Position numbers and translations under genes: made by a program
DNA from: Paracoccaceae bacterium
Lineage (GTDB): Bacteria; Pseudomonadota; Alphaproteobacteria; Rhodobacterales; Rhodobacteraceae
Direction of reading: 5' to 3'
NCBI GenBank assembly: GCA_902631295.1
Contig: CACOXV010000012.1
Coordinates: 1-52,634 of the forward strand
Length of the DNA stretch: 52,634 nt
Notes under the pieces: generated by a model
Databases searched by the model: none
What the model saw: the letters and a program-made list of their open reading frames with translations, nothing else
Told to the model about the DNA's origin: nothing
Shown here: one piece after another, positions 16,105 through 25,448 of the stretch
Numbering within the stretch: the first letter of the stretch is position 1
How the letters are laid out: each line of letters opens with the position of its first letter

Positions 16105-17142
16105 TTAATAGCCTGTCATTTCTAAATAGCCCCGTCCAGTATGACTGCCAGAAACGTATACCGGACCTTCCCAGTAGGGAATAGAGAGGTTCATCCATGA
16201 GTTTGGGTTGAGTGCTTTTACAGTAACGTCTAGATTTTTATCTTCAAGTTTTAATCGCCATTCTGTCGGGATCTTTTTATCGTATACATTACTTTCTTTT
16301 ATCGGTTCGGCGACGAATTCACTGTTACCGTAGGAAGTTAGTGACCCGTCTGGTTCAATCCAGGATGAGGAGCTAAAGTTTAACCCATCAGTTTGACGAA
16401 GTTGAAAACCCATTAATTTAGCTCCATTTTCTAACGAGAGTGAAAACCAGTCCCAACCTAATTGATTTTCAGAGAGAGGTTGAGACGACCATTCCCGGTC
16501 AAGCCATGCATTTCCTTCTACATTTATATCTCCCTCTGGTAGTGATAGATTGCCTTTTATTTTGAAAAAAGGTTGGGAGTAATAGTAACTTGCTTGCCCC
16601 TCCGAAGATTTGACTGAATAACCTTTATCCCCGTGAAATACTAACGGGCCTTCTGCCTCGAGCGACATATTATAAGCGAAATTCGGTCCCGCAGCATTCA
16701 AGCTTAACTCATCGAAGTTTTTACCACTTAATTTCCATTCATCTATCCAAGCCTCAAAGGGCTCAGCTGTTACGCCTGCTTGCCCGATACCACCTCGGGC
16801 AAACCGTTCTGTGGTGAAATGTTCATTGGGTGTGGTTATCGCCGCATGTGCGAACCATATTTGATTAGAAAGCCAGCCGTTTTTTTCGTTTGGTGACCGC
16901 GCTGTGCGAAAAAGAGTCCATTGAATTCCATAGGGTGTTTGATCTTCTCCTGATAAATTTGCAGTAAGGTACCACCATTCAACTCTATAAGTGTTATGCG
17001 GCCCATGATCCAAAGGAAAATTGAAAATTGTATTTGGTGCAGGATCCGCAAAACCTTCCGCCGTACTTCCCAAACCTGAAAAACTTTGGGCTAAAAGGTT
17101 ATGGGGTAAAAAGACCAATAAAATTAAAACCTTAACGTTCAC
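16105..17142 (-). CDS. secreted lipocalin-like AttH / carotenoid 1,2-hydratase-fold protein
   Basis: A 345-residue protein with an N-terminal signal peptide (hydrophobic VLILLVFL, likely cleavage after LLA) followed by a lipocalin-like AttH domain: FPLDHGPHNTYRVEWWYLTA, YGIQWTLFR, IWFAHAAI, GNAWLDREWSSQPL and GWDWFSL are typical. The family is named for Agrobacterium AttH and includes carotenoid 1,2-hydratase, but the role beside ABC exporters is unknown. GTG at 17142 is preferred because AAAGG lies 9 bases upstream, whereas it is only 3 from the alternative TTG at 17148. Its start overlaps the end of the permease gene. It probably acts in the periplasm with the ABC system. Confidence 0.85.
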   Translation of the reverse strand: MNVKVLILLVFLPHNLLAQSFSGLGSTAEGFADPAPNTIFNFPLDHGPHNTYRVEWWYLTANLSGEDQTPYGIQWTLFRTARSPNEKNGWLSNQIWFAHAAITTPNEHFTTERFARGGIGQAGVTAEPFEAWIDEWKLSGKNFDELSLNAAGPNFAYNMSLEAEGPLVFHGDKGYSVKSSEGQASYYYSQPFFKIKGNLSLPEGDINVEGNAWLDREWSSQPLSENQLGWDWFSLSLENGAKLMGFQLRQTDGLNFSSSSWIEPDGSLTSYGNSEFVAEPIKESNVYDKKIPTEWRLKLEDKNLDVTVKALNPNSWMNLSIPYWEGPVYVSGSHTGRGYLEMTGY

Positions 17143-19510
17143 TGGCAAAAACCTTTAATAAATCGCTTGGAGGTGTCCTAATTAGTTTTAGACTTGGCCA
17201 TGTTGCCGCTAGAAATGAAGCAAATAAAGCATAAAACCCAAGCTTAAGATATTCCAGTGGGAAGAAAAACATTGGTAATTGCCAGCCGAAAGCTTTTACG
17301 TTGATGACATTTAACAGCACCCATGCAAGTACCAAACCTGTTGGAATAGAAAAAACAACGACAAATAAAGCAAGTAAAACTGCGCGCAAAAGCTCTAATT
17401 TTCCAATTTGCGAACGTGTAAGCCCAAGTGCCCAAACTGGGGAAAGCTGCGGTATACGTCTATCGGCTAATGTGAGAAGGCTCATTAAAATAGCGAAGCT
17501 CGCTACGCCAAGTGTTAGAATGTTTAAGGCAGATGTGACAAGAAATGTTCTTTCAAAAATCTCCAATGAAAACGCCTTTAGTGATTTTTGATCTATGATT
17601 GAATTATTATCGATACCGATTTGGTTAATAATTTCAGACTGCAGTTTAACCGGATTATTCGTGCGAATACCAAATCGAGCTGGGTATGATTGTGGATATA
17701 AATTACGGAATAATTCTTCATTTATTATAACTTGGCCTTTAGGGTTTCCATAGTCTCCGACAATGGCTGCAATTGGAAGTGTAAGCTTCGAAGCTATGTT
17801 CACCTGATCGCCCACCCAAAGATTTGTGCGGCGTGCAAATTGCTCATTAACAATGGTAGCGCTTCCATCCTGCAAGGTATCCCACGGGTTTTCAATTGCG
17901 TCGAGAAAACGCCAATTCTCTCTATAGGTATTTCCAACTTTTATACCGAATAGTTCCACCGGTTGTTTAGAAATTACTGCTTCCTTAGACATCAGTGGTA
18001 AAACTTCAATACCACGTTCAGAGAGAAAGGTATTTAATTCAATACTCTGATCTCTATTACTTACTTGCAGAAAAAGTTCTGGTGCGAGACGCTGATCTAA
18101 AAAACTGATAAACGTTAATCTGAAACTCGATACCATAGTTGAAACCCCGATGTTTGCTGATACAGCAAGTAACAAGGCCATCAAAGCTAGGCTTAAACCT
18201 GGCAATTGCTGTCGCGTATCAGCCCAGAACCAACCCCACAAAGGTGTCCGTGCAGATTTTTGAAGTTTCCCTAGAGACCAGGCTAATAATGCCGGTAGTG
18301 ATGCTGCTGCGGCAATGAGCAAAGCGCCAAGCAAAGCGAAACCAGCAATCAGTCCTTCAAATAAGATAGTACAAATACCGCCTAATGTGAGTAATAAGAT
18401 TGCGCTTTTCATTTGCAAAGTAAAATGTGATGTAGAAACAAGCATCCACGCCCTAGGTTTCGCACTGGCTAAGATGGGCAGCTTAGTTATCTGCCAGATT
18501 TGCGATGACATTGCCAAAGCGGTGCCTAGCAACGCTATTATCAAACCTGAAAGCCACCAGTCTGGCCTTAACTGGAGATTTCCAGAAATGTTTGCGCCGT
18601 ATAGGCCTTTTAGGGTTGCTGCAACATCTGGCAATAAAAATCCTGCGATTAAGTAGCCTAAAACAATCCCAATAATTGCTCCAATAATGGCTAAAATTAT
18701 CATCTCAATCGTGACTATGATTATTAGTGTTCTGATTGACACTCCCATAGATCTCATTGAGCGCATTATTGCCCTTCGCTGTTCAAAAGCGAGGCCAATT
18801 GTACTATGTACAATAAATAAACCTACAGCAAAGCTTAGTAAGCCAAATGCTGACAAATTTAAATGAAAGCTATCCGTGAGTTTTGAGATATCTGTCATTT
18901 GTTGAATATTTTTTAAAGTTAAATGAGGAGTAACAATTTCTAATTCTTTTTGGCCCAATGGCTGTTCAGGGTCGACGATCAAGTAAGTAATTTTATCTTT
19001 TTTCAGTAATCGTTGAACTAAACTTATATCGCCCACCGCCATACCTGGTGCCACATTTTGATCTACTATGACCTTAACATTTTTGATCAGATTTTTGACA
19101 GTACTCTCATTAGTTAAGAGTATTTCAAATATATTAGTTTCACCTATTGAATTAGTAATATTGGCATTAGCAAACAAAAAAGATGATGGTAATGTTAGGG
19201 GGTCCATGCCCACAAGGCGGATATTATGTAAATATCCGTCAACCACTGGAGATACTAACCAGCCTGATTTTCGAAGTGAAACATAATCGGCCGTTGAGAT
19301 AGTTCTATCTTGCTTGGGCTGAATTATATCGTACTGACCTTCGCCTAAGGTTTCAGCGGCAGCTTTATAGCTAACTTTCGCTTCGAGGTTGATTGCTTGT
19401 ACACCAGACCAAAGAGCAGTGGCGAGTGCAACTCCCGAAAGATATGCGAATATTTGTAACGGGTTCTTATGCCAATAAGATAGAAGAGCCAGAAGGCATG
19501 AAGCTATCAA
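17132..19510 (-). CDS. FtsX/MacB-type ABC transporter permease, two-repeat form
   Basis: A 792-residue membrane protein with two FtsX-like repeats. There is a transmembrane helix near residues 15-38, then a periplasmic domain. A helical block follows around 220-310 (LLSFAVGLFIVHSTIGLAF and neighbours), then a second group around 370-460, another periplasmic domain, and three C-terminal helices. The start is a TTG at 19510 that overlaps the stop of the ATPase gene by 4 bases (TTGA); no ATG near the N-terminus would preserve the first helix. This large form occurs with a small ATPase and a lipocalin-like protein in att-type clusters, thought to act in envelope lipid or lipoprotein handling. The substrate is unknown. 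Confidence 0.88.
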   Translation of the reverse strand: MIASCLLALLSYWHKNPLQIFAYLSGVALATALWSGVQAINLEAKVSYKAAAETLGEGQYDIIQPKQDRTISTADYVSLRKSGWLVSPVVDGYLHNIRLVGMDPLTLPSSFLFANANITNSIGETNIFEILLTNESTVKNLIKNVKVIVDQNVAPGMAVGDISLVQRLLKKDKITYLIVDPEQPLGQKELEIVTPHLTLKNIQQMTDISKLTDSFHLNLSAFGLLSFAVGLFIVHSTIGLAFEQRRAIMRSMRSMGVSIRTLIIIVTIEMIILAIIGAIIGIVLGYLIAGFLLPDVAATLKGLYGANISGNLQLRPDWWLSGLIIALLGTALAMSSQIWQITKLPILASAKPRAWMLVSTSHFTLQMKSAILLLTLGGICTILFEGLIAGFALLGALLIAAAASLPALLAWSLGKLQKSARTPLWGWFWADTRQQLPGLSLALMALLLAVSANIGVSTMVSSFRLTFISFLDQRLAPELFLQVSNRDQSIELNTFLSERGIEVLPLMSKEAVISKQPVELFGIKVGNTYRENWRFLDAIENPWDTLQDGSATIVNEQFARRTNLWVGDQVNIASKLTLPIAAIVGDYGNPKGQVIINEELFRNLYPQSYPARFGIRTNNPVKLQSEIINQIGIDNNSIIDQKSLKAFSLEIFERTFLVTSALNILTLGVASFAILMSLLTLADRRIPQLSPVWALGLTRSQIGKLELLRAVLLALFVVVFSIPTGLVLAWVLLNVINVKAFGWQLPMFFFPLEYLKLGFYALFASFLAATWPSLKLIRTPPSDLLKVFASER

Positions 19511-20163
19511 GTCAGTTTTCCTCCAACCAATTGAACTTGCTTATCCATTCTGGCTGCAACATTTTGAGAATGGGTAACCACCATTAAAGCAGTGTCTGTC
19601 TCTGCCACCAATTTCAACATTTGCTCAAGGACAGCGAGCGAGCTTCGCTCATCTAAGTTTCCGGTCGGTTCATCAGCCAGTAGTAGTTTAGGTTCTGAAA
19701 CTAATGCTCTAGCAATCGCAACTCTTTGCTGTTGTCCTCCAGATAATGTCTCAGGATATTTTCCCATTTGGTCTGATAGGCCGAGGGAAGATACTATTTT
19801 TTCTACCTTAGTTTTGTCTACTGGCCCTGACAATTTTGCTTGAAAGTTTATATTTGAGGCAACAGTTAATGACGGAATTAAGTTAAATTGTTGAAATATT
19901 ATCGCTATATCTCTGCGTCTGACGGTGGCTCGTCCAGTATCATCCATTTTTGATATATCATTCCCAGCTATTTTTACGCTTCCGGTATCTGGCAGTTCTA
20001 AGGCTCCGGCAATATGTAGTAGTGTACTTTTCCCGCTACCGGATTCACCCCTAAGAGCGAGTGTTTCCCCTGCCAATAACGTTAAGCTAATACCATTGAG
20101 TACCGGTATCGTGCCTTCATTAGTTTGATACGATTTTTTTATTGACGTTAAATTAAGAACCAT
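19507..20163 (-). CDS. ABC transporter ATP-binding protein (LolD/MacB type)
   Basis: A 218-residue nucleotide-binding subunit. Walker A GESGSGKST at 39-47, Q-loop in IIFQQFN near 91, signature LSGGQQQR at 140-147, Walker B LLLADEP at 160-166 with catalytic E165, and switch H198 in VVTHSQ. The pattern DEPTGNLDE is typical of the LolD/FtsE/MacB group, which pairs with FtsX-type permeases like the one encoded immediately downstream. ATG at 20163 with GAGGG about 6 bases upstream. It forms one operon with the permease and the AttH-like gene. Confidence 0.95.
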   Translation of the reverse strand: MVLNLTSIKKSYQTNEGTIPVLNGISLTLLAGETLALRGESGSGKSTLLHIAGALELPDTGSVKIAGNDISKMDDTGRATVRRRDIAIIFQQFNLIPSLTVASNINFQAKLSGPVDKTKVEKIVSSLGLSDQMGKYPETLSGGQQQRVAIARALVSEPKLLLADEPTGNLDERSSLAVLEQMLKLVAETDTALMVVTHSQNVAARMDKQVQLVGGKLT

Positions 20164-20297
20164 TGATCCCTCTCATGGGAGAAAAATAGAGCAGTAAGGT
20201 AACTTTGAAAGTATACATGAGCGCTTGCTCTCTGATACTGCGTCTAAAGATAATATATCTGGCTAGTCTTAAGTTATTAACCTGTACATATTTTTAT

Positions 20298-21014
20298 TTA
20301 CTTAAGTATAGACTTACTAATGCGCTCTGCCCAGGCACGGTAGAATACTTCATTCGGATGATAACCATCAATTGCCATTGTTTGGCTCGATACTGGCAAG
20401 TTAATATCAATAAAGAAACATTCGTTGTTTTCTGCACAAAACTCCCTCAAAGCTTTCCCAAAAACAAACGCTTTGAGACCTAATATATGTAATAATGGAT
20501 TTGGTACTTGGTTCAATTTATGGACAGGTGGGATCCCAGAAAATATTATTTTTGAAACATCGTATTTATCGATTATGATTTTGCGTAAGTTTAAAATATC
20601 TCGCATCCATGTTTTGACACTTTTCCCATCAGTAATATCATTCATACCAATGCACACTACTGCTATGTCGAAATTTGTTTCTTCTTCCTTCGAAATTAAG
20701 GTCGTAAGTTCGGAAGTCATTAATTTGCTCTTTGCAAAAACTTTCCAATCACAAGAATATTTCTGACTTAAAATATTCAGAAGTCCACCAGACAAAGCTT
20801 TGTTTAAATGAGAAACGCCAACGCCACAGGCGGAGGAATCTCCGAGAAAAATCAGTCCTAGTTTACGTCCTTTGCCAAGAGTTCCCTGTCGTTCTCCAGT
20901 TGCTTCTGGAAGTTCAATAATATTTTTTCTTAACCTCCAGCCCTGAACTAACAGAATAGGCAGCAGGAGAGTTTGTAGTATCTGTGAGTAATTAGAAAGC
21001 CAGTTTATTTTCAT
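20298..21014 (-). CDS. SGNH/GDSL-type esterase or lipase
   Basis: A 238-residue SGNH-fold hydrolase: block I FLGDSSACG with nucleophile S60, block III CIGMND (121-126) with oxyanion Asn N125, and block V DGYHP with D216 and H219. Family members hydrolyse acyl esters, thioesters or acetylated sugars. The N-terminus carries a hydrophobic stretch (ILQTLLLPILLVQGW, residues 11-25) that could be a membrane anchor or uncleaved signal. The ATG at 21014 is supported. It lies 134 bases upstream of the ABC ATPase gene on the same strand, and may belong with that envelope system. The substrate is not readable. Confidence 0.9.
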   Translation of the reverse strand: MKINWLSNYSQILQTLLLPILLVQGWRLRKNIIELPEATGERQGTLGKGRKLGLIFLGDSSACGVGVSHLNKALSGGLLNILSQKYSCDWKVFAKSKLMTSELTTLISKEEETNFDIAVVCIGMNDITDGKSVKTWMRDILNLRKIIIDKYDVSKIIFSGIPPVHKLNQVPNPLLHILGLKAFVFGKALREFCAENNECFFIDINLPVSSQTMAIDGYHPNEVFYRAWAERISKSILK

Positions 21015-21237
21015 TTAAAAATTAAGAGTAATGATGATAAAAATTATAAATAACAGGCGCTTTATTAGCTGACCTAAATGTTTACGCCCATTTCCTTGTC
21101 AACGATATAAAATCGTATCGAAAAGGTTCAAGAGAGAAATAAAAGCTTGGTACTCTCTGGTACTTGAGGAACATAATTAAATTAACTAAAGTTATTCAGT
21201 ATTGCTCTTCAATTTTGATTTTTTTTGGAAATTTTAC

Positions 21238-21906
21238 GTGAAATTATATTTGGACTCTTTTGATGTTGAATCATGGCAGGAGTGGATGCCCTCAGGTCTT
21301 TTCTACGGTATCACTACAAATCCTATTTTGGCAAAACGAGCTGGTTTATTTTATCCGAAGATAAATTGGCCCTCAAAAATGGCCATAGCTGATAAACTCA
21401 ATGTAAAAGAGTTTCATGTTCAGGTTCCAAGCTGTGATGAAACGGCTATTAGCTTTGCCAAGCAACGAAAAGATGATGCTGAAAACTTTAATTTAAAATT
21501 TGTAATTAAAGTGCCTTTAACAAAAGAAGGTTTGAGATTGGTGCCGGAAATGAAAAGGATGGGGCTCTCTATTCTAATGACAGCATGCTATCACTCTAAA
21601 CAATACATTATAGCAGACGCCGCAGAGGCCGAATACATAGCTCCGTATTATGGTAGAATGGAAGAGTTTGGATTAGACGCTTTTCAGCATCTGTGTGAAA
21701 TGAAAGATTTTGCGACTTACTCGACAAACGGATGTAAAATACTTGTGGCATCTATTCGTTCTGTAGAGCAAATGATAACTCTTGCAGAACGAGGGCACGC
21801 ATACTTTACAATTGCACCTCCTATTGCAGAAGAACTTATAAAAAATGAATTAACGATCAAAGCAGTTGGAGAGTTTGATGAGGCAGCATCCAAAGTTGAA
21901 ATTTAA
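21238..21906 (+). CDS. transaldolase / fructose-6-phosphate aldolase-like protein
   Basis: A 222-residue protein of the small transaldolase (FSA/MipB/TalC) family. From the GTG at 21238 it reads MKLYLDSFDVESWQEW, matching the MELYLDTSD-type start of the family, and total length equals the usual 215-225; the longer TTG start adds an unrelated stretch. ITTNPILAKRAG (25-36) and the Schiff-base lysine K91 in FVIKVPLTKEGL (K85 in E. coli FSA) are readable. It would catalyse reversible aldol cleavage of a sugar phosphate or dihydroxyacetone-linked ketose. Only a weak GGAA precedes the start. The gene stands alone between a divergent hydrolase and a DUF475 gene. Confidence 0.88.
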   Translation: MKLYLDSFDVESWQEWMPSGLFYGITTNPILAKRAGLFYPKINWPSKMAIADKLNVKEFHVQVPSCDETAISFAKQRKDDAENFNLKFVIKVPLTKEGLRLVPEMKRMGLSILMTACYHSKQYIIADAAEAEYIAPYYGRMEEFGLDAFQHLCEMKDFATYSTNGCKILVASIRSVEQMITLAERGHAYFTIAPPIAEELIKNELTIKAVGEFDEAASKVEI

Positions 21907-21946
21907 AATAAATGTTCCCTTAGTTTTTGGATCATAGGTCACCTAT

Positions 21947-23011
21947 ATGACTAGATCAGCTTTATCATACCAAAAATGGCCAATAATAGTTACTGTAATC
22001 GGGCTAGCTCTGTCAGGTTGGCTGGGTTGGGTGACTACAGGTACTTTGTCTGGATTGATAGGGTTTCTGGTTATTGGCGGTATACTGGCAACCCTGGAAA
22101 TAGCTCTCTCATTTGATAATGCAATTGTTAATGCTAATAAGTTGGTAGAAATGACACCTATATGGCAAAGAAGATTTCTGACTTGGGGAATCCTAATCGC
22201 TGTATTTGGAATGCGTATCATTTTTCCACTCGCTATCGTTTCAATTTTTGCATGGATCAATCCATTTGCCGCAATGCATTTGGCCTTATCAGATCCTGAT
22301 CAATATTCATACATCATTGAAGACGCGCATAGTCCAATATCGGCTTTTGGCGGCACCTTTTTAATGATGGTTGCCCTGAAATTTTTCGTCAATGAAGAGA
22401 AATCGATAGATTGGTTTGTTAGTCTTGAAAAAAGTTTGAGAAAGTTTGGTTATATAAAAGGTTTTGAAATTGTGATCGTCCTTTTTGTAATAATTGGAGT
22501 ATGCCAATTCTTACCTGAAACAAAACATGCATCATTCCTTATGTCTGCTTTGTGTGGGCTCCTAATCTTTATGCTAGTTGACGGTTTGGGTTCATATCTT
22601 GACGGCATATCTAGGTCGACAACCTCTATGTCTGCTAGGGGTGGATTAGGCGCTTTCCTATATCTTGAAGTCCTTGATGCTAGTTTTTCTTTTGACGGTG
22701 TAATCGGTGCTTTTGCTCTAACTACTAATATTTTACTGATCGCTATAGGCTTGGGTATTGGAGCAATGTACGTTCGGTCTATGACAATAATGTTAGTGGA
22801 ACGCGGTACACTTTCTGAATTCCGCTATCTTGAGCATGGAGCTTTTTATTCGATATTTGTCCTTTCTGTCATCATGTTTTTACAATCACTATTTCATGTT
22901 CCAGAACTAATAACAGGTGGCATTGGATTTTCTCTCATTGGTTTATCTTTCTATCGATCAATTCAATACAACAAAAATGAAGCTGTGACTAAAGCAGCTG
23001 CAGGAATTTGA
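21947..23011 (+). CDS. DUF475 (TerC-related) integral membrane protein
   Basis: A 354-residue polytopic inner-membrane protein of the DUF475 group, related to TerC. Hydrophobic segments are visible near residues 12-30, 33-52, 78-102, 130-145, 172-190, 200-215, 245-275 and 297-335. Acidic signatures typical of the family lie in the membrane (EIALSFDNAIVNANKL near 50-66 and ASFSFDGVIGAFALTTN near 245-261), resembling paired metal- or cation-binding motifs. TerC-type proteins are linked to metal-ion export, but DUF475 itself is not characterised. ATG at 21947. It is followed by a broken gene fragment rather than an intact partner. Confidence 0.88.
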   Translation: MTRSALSYQKWPIIVTVIGLALSGWLGWVTTGTLSGLIGFLVIGGILATLEIALSFDNAIVNANKLVEMTPIWQRRFLTWGILIAVFGMRIIFPLAIVSIFAWINPFAAMHLALSDPDQYSYIIEDAHSPISAFGGTFLMMVALKFFVNEEKSIDWFVSLEKSLRKFGYIKGFEIVIVLFVIIGVCQFLPETKHASFLMSALCGLLIFMLVDGLGSYLDGISRSTTSMSARGGLGAFLYLEVLDASFSFDGVIGAFALTTNILLIAIGLGIGAMYVRSMTIMLVERGTLSEFRYLEHGAFYSIFVLSVIMFLQSLFHVPELITGGIGFSLIGLSFYRSIQYNKNEAVTKAAAGI

Positions 23012-23073
23012 TAACGGGTCTAAAAATTTAAAAAGCACCTCGTCATTCAAGCCGTCGCGATGTTAAACCGTAG

Positions 23074-23286
23074 CTAATTGCGGTGGGTATTTTAAGTGAG
23101 CTAGAAGAAACTGTTGGTTAAAAAGCTTTAAAGTATGCGGATAAATTAGATAATGATGATGGTGAAATAGTCTTTACAAAAAACACAACAGATTTAGAAG
23201 CAGAGCTAATCTTAGAAAAAGTTATTCAAGATCTTCTAGATAATAAAGTTGCAGCACCAAAAATACTTCTTCAGCCATGGGAATAA
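23074..23286 (+). pseudogene. decayed gene fragment downstream of the DUF475 gene
   Basis: A plus-strand frame that looks coding but has no usable start and one internal stop. Codons 23074-23118 (product LIAVGILSELEETVG) are followed by TAA at 23119-23121, then 54 open codons to a second TAA at 23284-23286. The second part is acidic and helical in character (TDLEAELILEKVIQDLLDNK) and ends KILLQPWE. The two parts stay in one frame, consistent with a gene broken by a nonsense mutation and lacking its 5' end. I do not recognise the family. It ends 2 bases before the convergent TRAP permease gene. Confidence 0.4.
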
Positions 23287-23288
23287 TT

Positions 23289-24665
23289 TCACTTTGTGAT
23301 AATTTCAGGTCCCATAAAGTATGTTGGCAAAAATGTAGAGATTATTGGAACGTAAGTTATCAAGATCAAGAATATAAATAATACACCTAGGAATGGTAAA
23401 GCGGCTCTTACGACAGACATCATTGGCATTTTAGCTACACCCGATGTGACAAAAAGGTTTAAGCCAACGGGTGGAGTAATCATGCCAATCTCCATATTTA
23501 CAACCATTATAATTCCGAGATGTATTGGGTCAATTCCTAGTTCGATCGCAATTGGGAATACTAATGGTGCTACAATTACGATTAATCCCGATGGTTCCAT
23601 GAACTGACCACCAATAAGTAAAATCACATTTACGATTACTAAAAACATAATAGCGCCGAAACCTGCAGACAGCATTGCACTGGCAATCTGTTGTGGTATC
23701 TGTTCGTCAGTTAAAACATGCTTTAAGATAAGAGCGTTGGCGATTATAAACATCAATGTCACTGTTAGCTTTCCAGCTTCAAATAAAGTATCTCTAGTGT
23801 CTTTATGAAAGAAAGCAGTTATTAGTGCTGTTGGTTTCTGTATTAAGTTTTGCCGCGGTTTGCCGTCCCTCTCTGCAAGTGGTCCCATATCGCGGTAAAC
23901 GAAAACTGCAATGACAAATGCATAAACAGATGCAACTGCAGCGGCCTCAGTAGGGGTGAAAATTCCTCCATATATACCGCCTAGAATGATAACTATGAGA
24001 AAAAGCCCCCAAACTGCTTCTCTTGCAGAAGCAAAAATCTCATTCCAACCTAACCAATCACCTTTAGGTAGGTTACGCATTTTTGCTATTATATATATTG
24101 TTACCATTAACATTATACCGGCCAACAAACCGGGTATCACCCCTGCAAGGAACATTCTGCCCACCGACACATCTGTAGCGGACGCATATACTACCATTAC
24201 AATAGATGGTGGTATTAATATTCCTAGTGTGCCTGCATTTGCAATTACGCCTGCTGCAAACTCTTTCGAATACCCAACCTGCCTCATTCCAGCAATGACG
24301 ATTGTACCGATGGCAACAACAGTAGCTGGTGACGATCCGGACAAAGCAGCAAATAGCATACAAGCAAAAACGCCTGCTATCGCAAGCCCCCCTGGAAAAT
24401 GTCCTACAACCGCAATTGAGAAGCGAATAATTCTTTTGGCAACACCGCCAGTGGACATGAATGAGGATGCAAGAATAAAAAATGGAATGGCCAATAGTGT
24501 ATAATGCCCAGCCATTGCTTGGAAAAAGGATTGGGCGATGGAAGCGAGTGAAGTATCACTTAATATTAAAAGAAAAAAAATGGAGGACAAACCGAGAGAT
24601 ATTGCTATGGGAACGCCAATCATTAGCATTGCAATAACCAAGATGAATAAGATAGCGACTTCCAT
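23289..24665 (-). CDS. dctM: TRAP transporter large permease subunit (DctM)
   Basis: A 458-residue membrane protein of the TRAP DctM family, the ion-coupled translocation subunit. It has about 12 hydrophobic segments, an ALSGSSPATVVAIGTI motif near residue 108, and GMITPPVGLNLFV near 393, both characteristic. It is some 30 residues longer than many DctMs because of a hydrophilic insertion around residues 257-300 (RDMGPLAERDGKPRQN and following), seen in a subgroup. ATG at 24665; the gene starts 10 bases after dctQ. Together with DctP and DctQ it imports an organic acid or similar anion; the substrate is not evident. Confidence 0.94.
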   Translation of the reverse strand: MEVAILFILVIAMLMIGVPIAISLGLSSIFFLLILSDTSLASIAQSFFQAMAGHYTLLAIPFFILASSFMSTGGVAKRIIRFSIAVVGHFPGGLAIAGVFACMLFAALSGSSPATVVAIGTIVIAGMRQVGYSKEFAAGVIANAGTLGILIPPSIVMVVYASATDVSVGRMFLAGVIPGLLAGIMLMVTIYIIAKMRNLPKGDWLGWNEIFASAREAVWGLFLIVIILGGIYGGIFTPTEAAAVASVYAFVIAVFVYRDMGPLAERDGKPRQNLIQKPTALITAFFHKDTRDTLFEAGKLTVTLMFIIANALILKHVLTDEQIPQQIASAMLSAGFGAIMFLVIVNVILLIGGQFMEPSGLIVIVAPLVFPIAIELGIDPIHLGIIMVVNMEIGMITPPVGLNLFVTSGVAKMPMMSVVRAALPFLGVLFIFLILITYVPIISTFLPTYFMGPEIITK

Positions 24666-24675
24666 TAATTTGCCT

Positions 24676-25365
24676 CTAAACTCTCGGTTCGCTTATTTTT
24701 TCAACTCTTTCCTCTGCCTCATGACTTACTATTAGTGAATCTTGTTTACCGTTAATTATTTTAAACATTACTTGTGTACATCTTAAGAGCAACAATGCAC
24801 TTCCGATTGGTAGCATTGCGTATGGAATAAACCGCGGTATTTTTTCATAGGCGTCTCCAGAATTTATAAGTGGTTCTATCCATCGCAACCAGTCTGGCAT
24901 ATGAATGTCAATAACCTCATACCAAGAGCGGTACGAAGTCGTTTTCATCTCTTCAAATCCTGTTGGAAACCACCGTCCAGTAGTCTGCGGTAAGTTTGCA
25001 AAATTTGCCCAATAATCCCAAGAACCCTTAAATAATAACAGGGCGTACAAAATACATAAAATTGACGCCGTTAAGGCTAAAACACGCTTACTTGGAGCCG
25101 AACAAATGTTTACTAAAGCATCAACACCAAGGTGTAATTTTTTCTTCACTGCGTAACTAATTCCAAGTAATACTAACCAAGCAAATAGGAAGGTGACCAT
25201 TTCCAGGCCCCAGATCAAACCTGAATTAAACCCGTAACGTAATACCACATTTATAAATGTGATTGTGACCATTAGTGCCAAAATGATCGCAATAATAGTT
25301 TCTTCAATTTCATCAATAAAGCGCGAAATTCTCGACTGTCCGTAATGATGTTGTGTATCTAGCAT
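24676..25365 (-). CDS. dctQ: TRAP transporter small permease subunit (DctQ)
   Basis: A 229-residue four-helix DctQ-family protein: hydrophobic segments near residues 20-40, 48-68, 92-112 and 175-195. The segment FLFAWLVLLGISYAVKKKLHLGVD (58-81) is typical. It is longer than the usual 160-180 residues because of an extra-membrane loop between helices 3 and 4 (FANLPQTTGRWFPTGFEEMK and following), which fits the enlarged DctM partner. ATG at 25365. It lies between the binding-protein gene, from which a stem-loop separates it, and dctM. Confidence 0.9.
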   Translation of the reverse strand: MLDTQHHYGQSRISRFIDEIEETIIAIILALMVTITFINVVLRYGFNSGLIWGLEMVTFLFAWLVLLGISYAVKKKLHLGVDALVNICSAPSKRVLALTASILCILYALLLFKGSWDYWANFANLPQTTGRWFPTGFEEMKTTSYRSWYEVIDIHMPDWLRWIEPLINSGDAYEKIPRFIPYAMLPIGSALLLLRCTQVMFKIINGKQDSLIVSHEAEERVEKISEPRV

Positions 25366-25407
25366 TTTAAAATATTTTATTGATAGCTAATTCTACGATT
25401 ATTATAA

Positions 25408-25430
25408 CCGGCCATCGCACGAATGGCCGG
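25408..25430 (-). promoter_or_regulatory. intergenic stem-loop between dctP and dctQ
   Basis: CCGGCCAT (25408-25415), a 7-base loop, then ATGGCCGG (25423-25430) form a perfect 8-bp GC-rich stem. In the transcribed (minus) direction it follows the dctP stop and is trailed by TTATAAT rather than a uniform U-run, so it is more likely a partial terminator or mRNA-stabilising hairpin. That would let dctP be expressed above dctQM, as is common for binding-protein operons. The structure is seen in the sequence; the role is inference. Confidence 0.7.
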
Positions 25431-25448
25431 CATTTATCTACATTTGAT

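Noticed and set aside
23119-23121. Stop-codon readthrough or recoding in the fragment after DUF475
   Set aside because: The stop is TAA, not TGA or TAG, no recoding structure is apparent, and no start codon precedes it; decay is simpler.
23956-24504. Plus-strand ORF of about 180 codons
   Set aside because: Antisense to dctM, a clear TRAP permease; its Pro/Ile/Thr-rich product is a typical shadow of a membrane protein gene.
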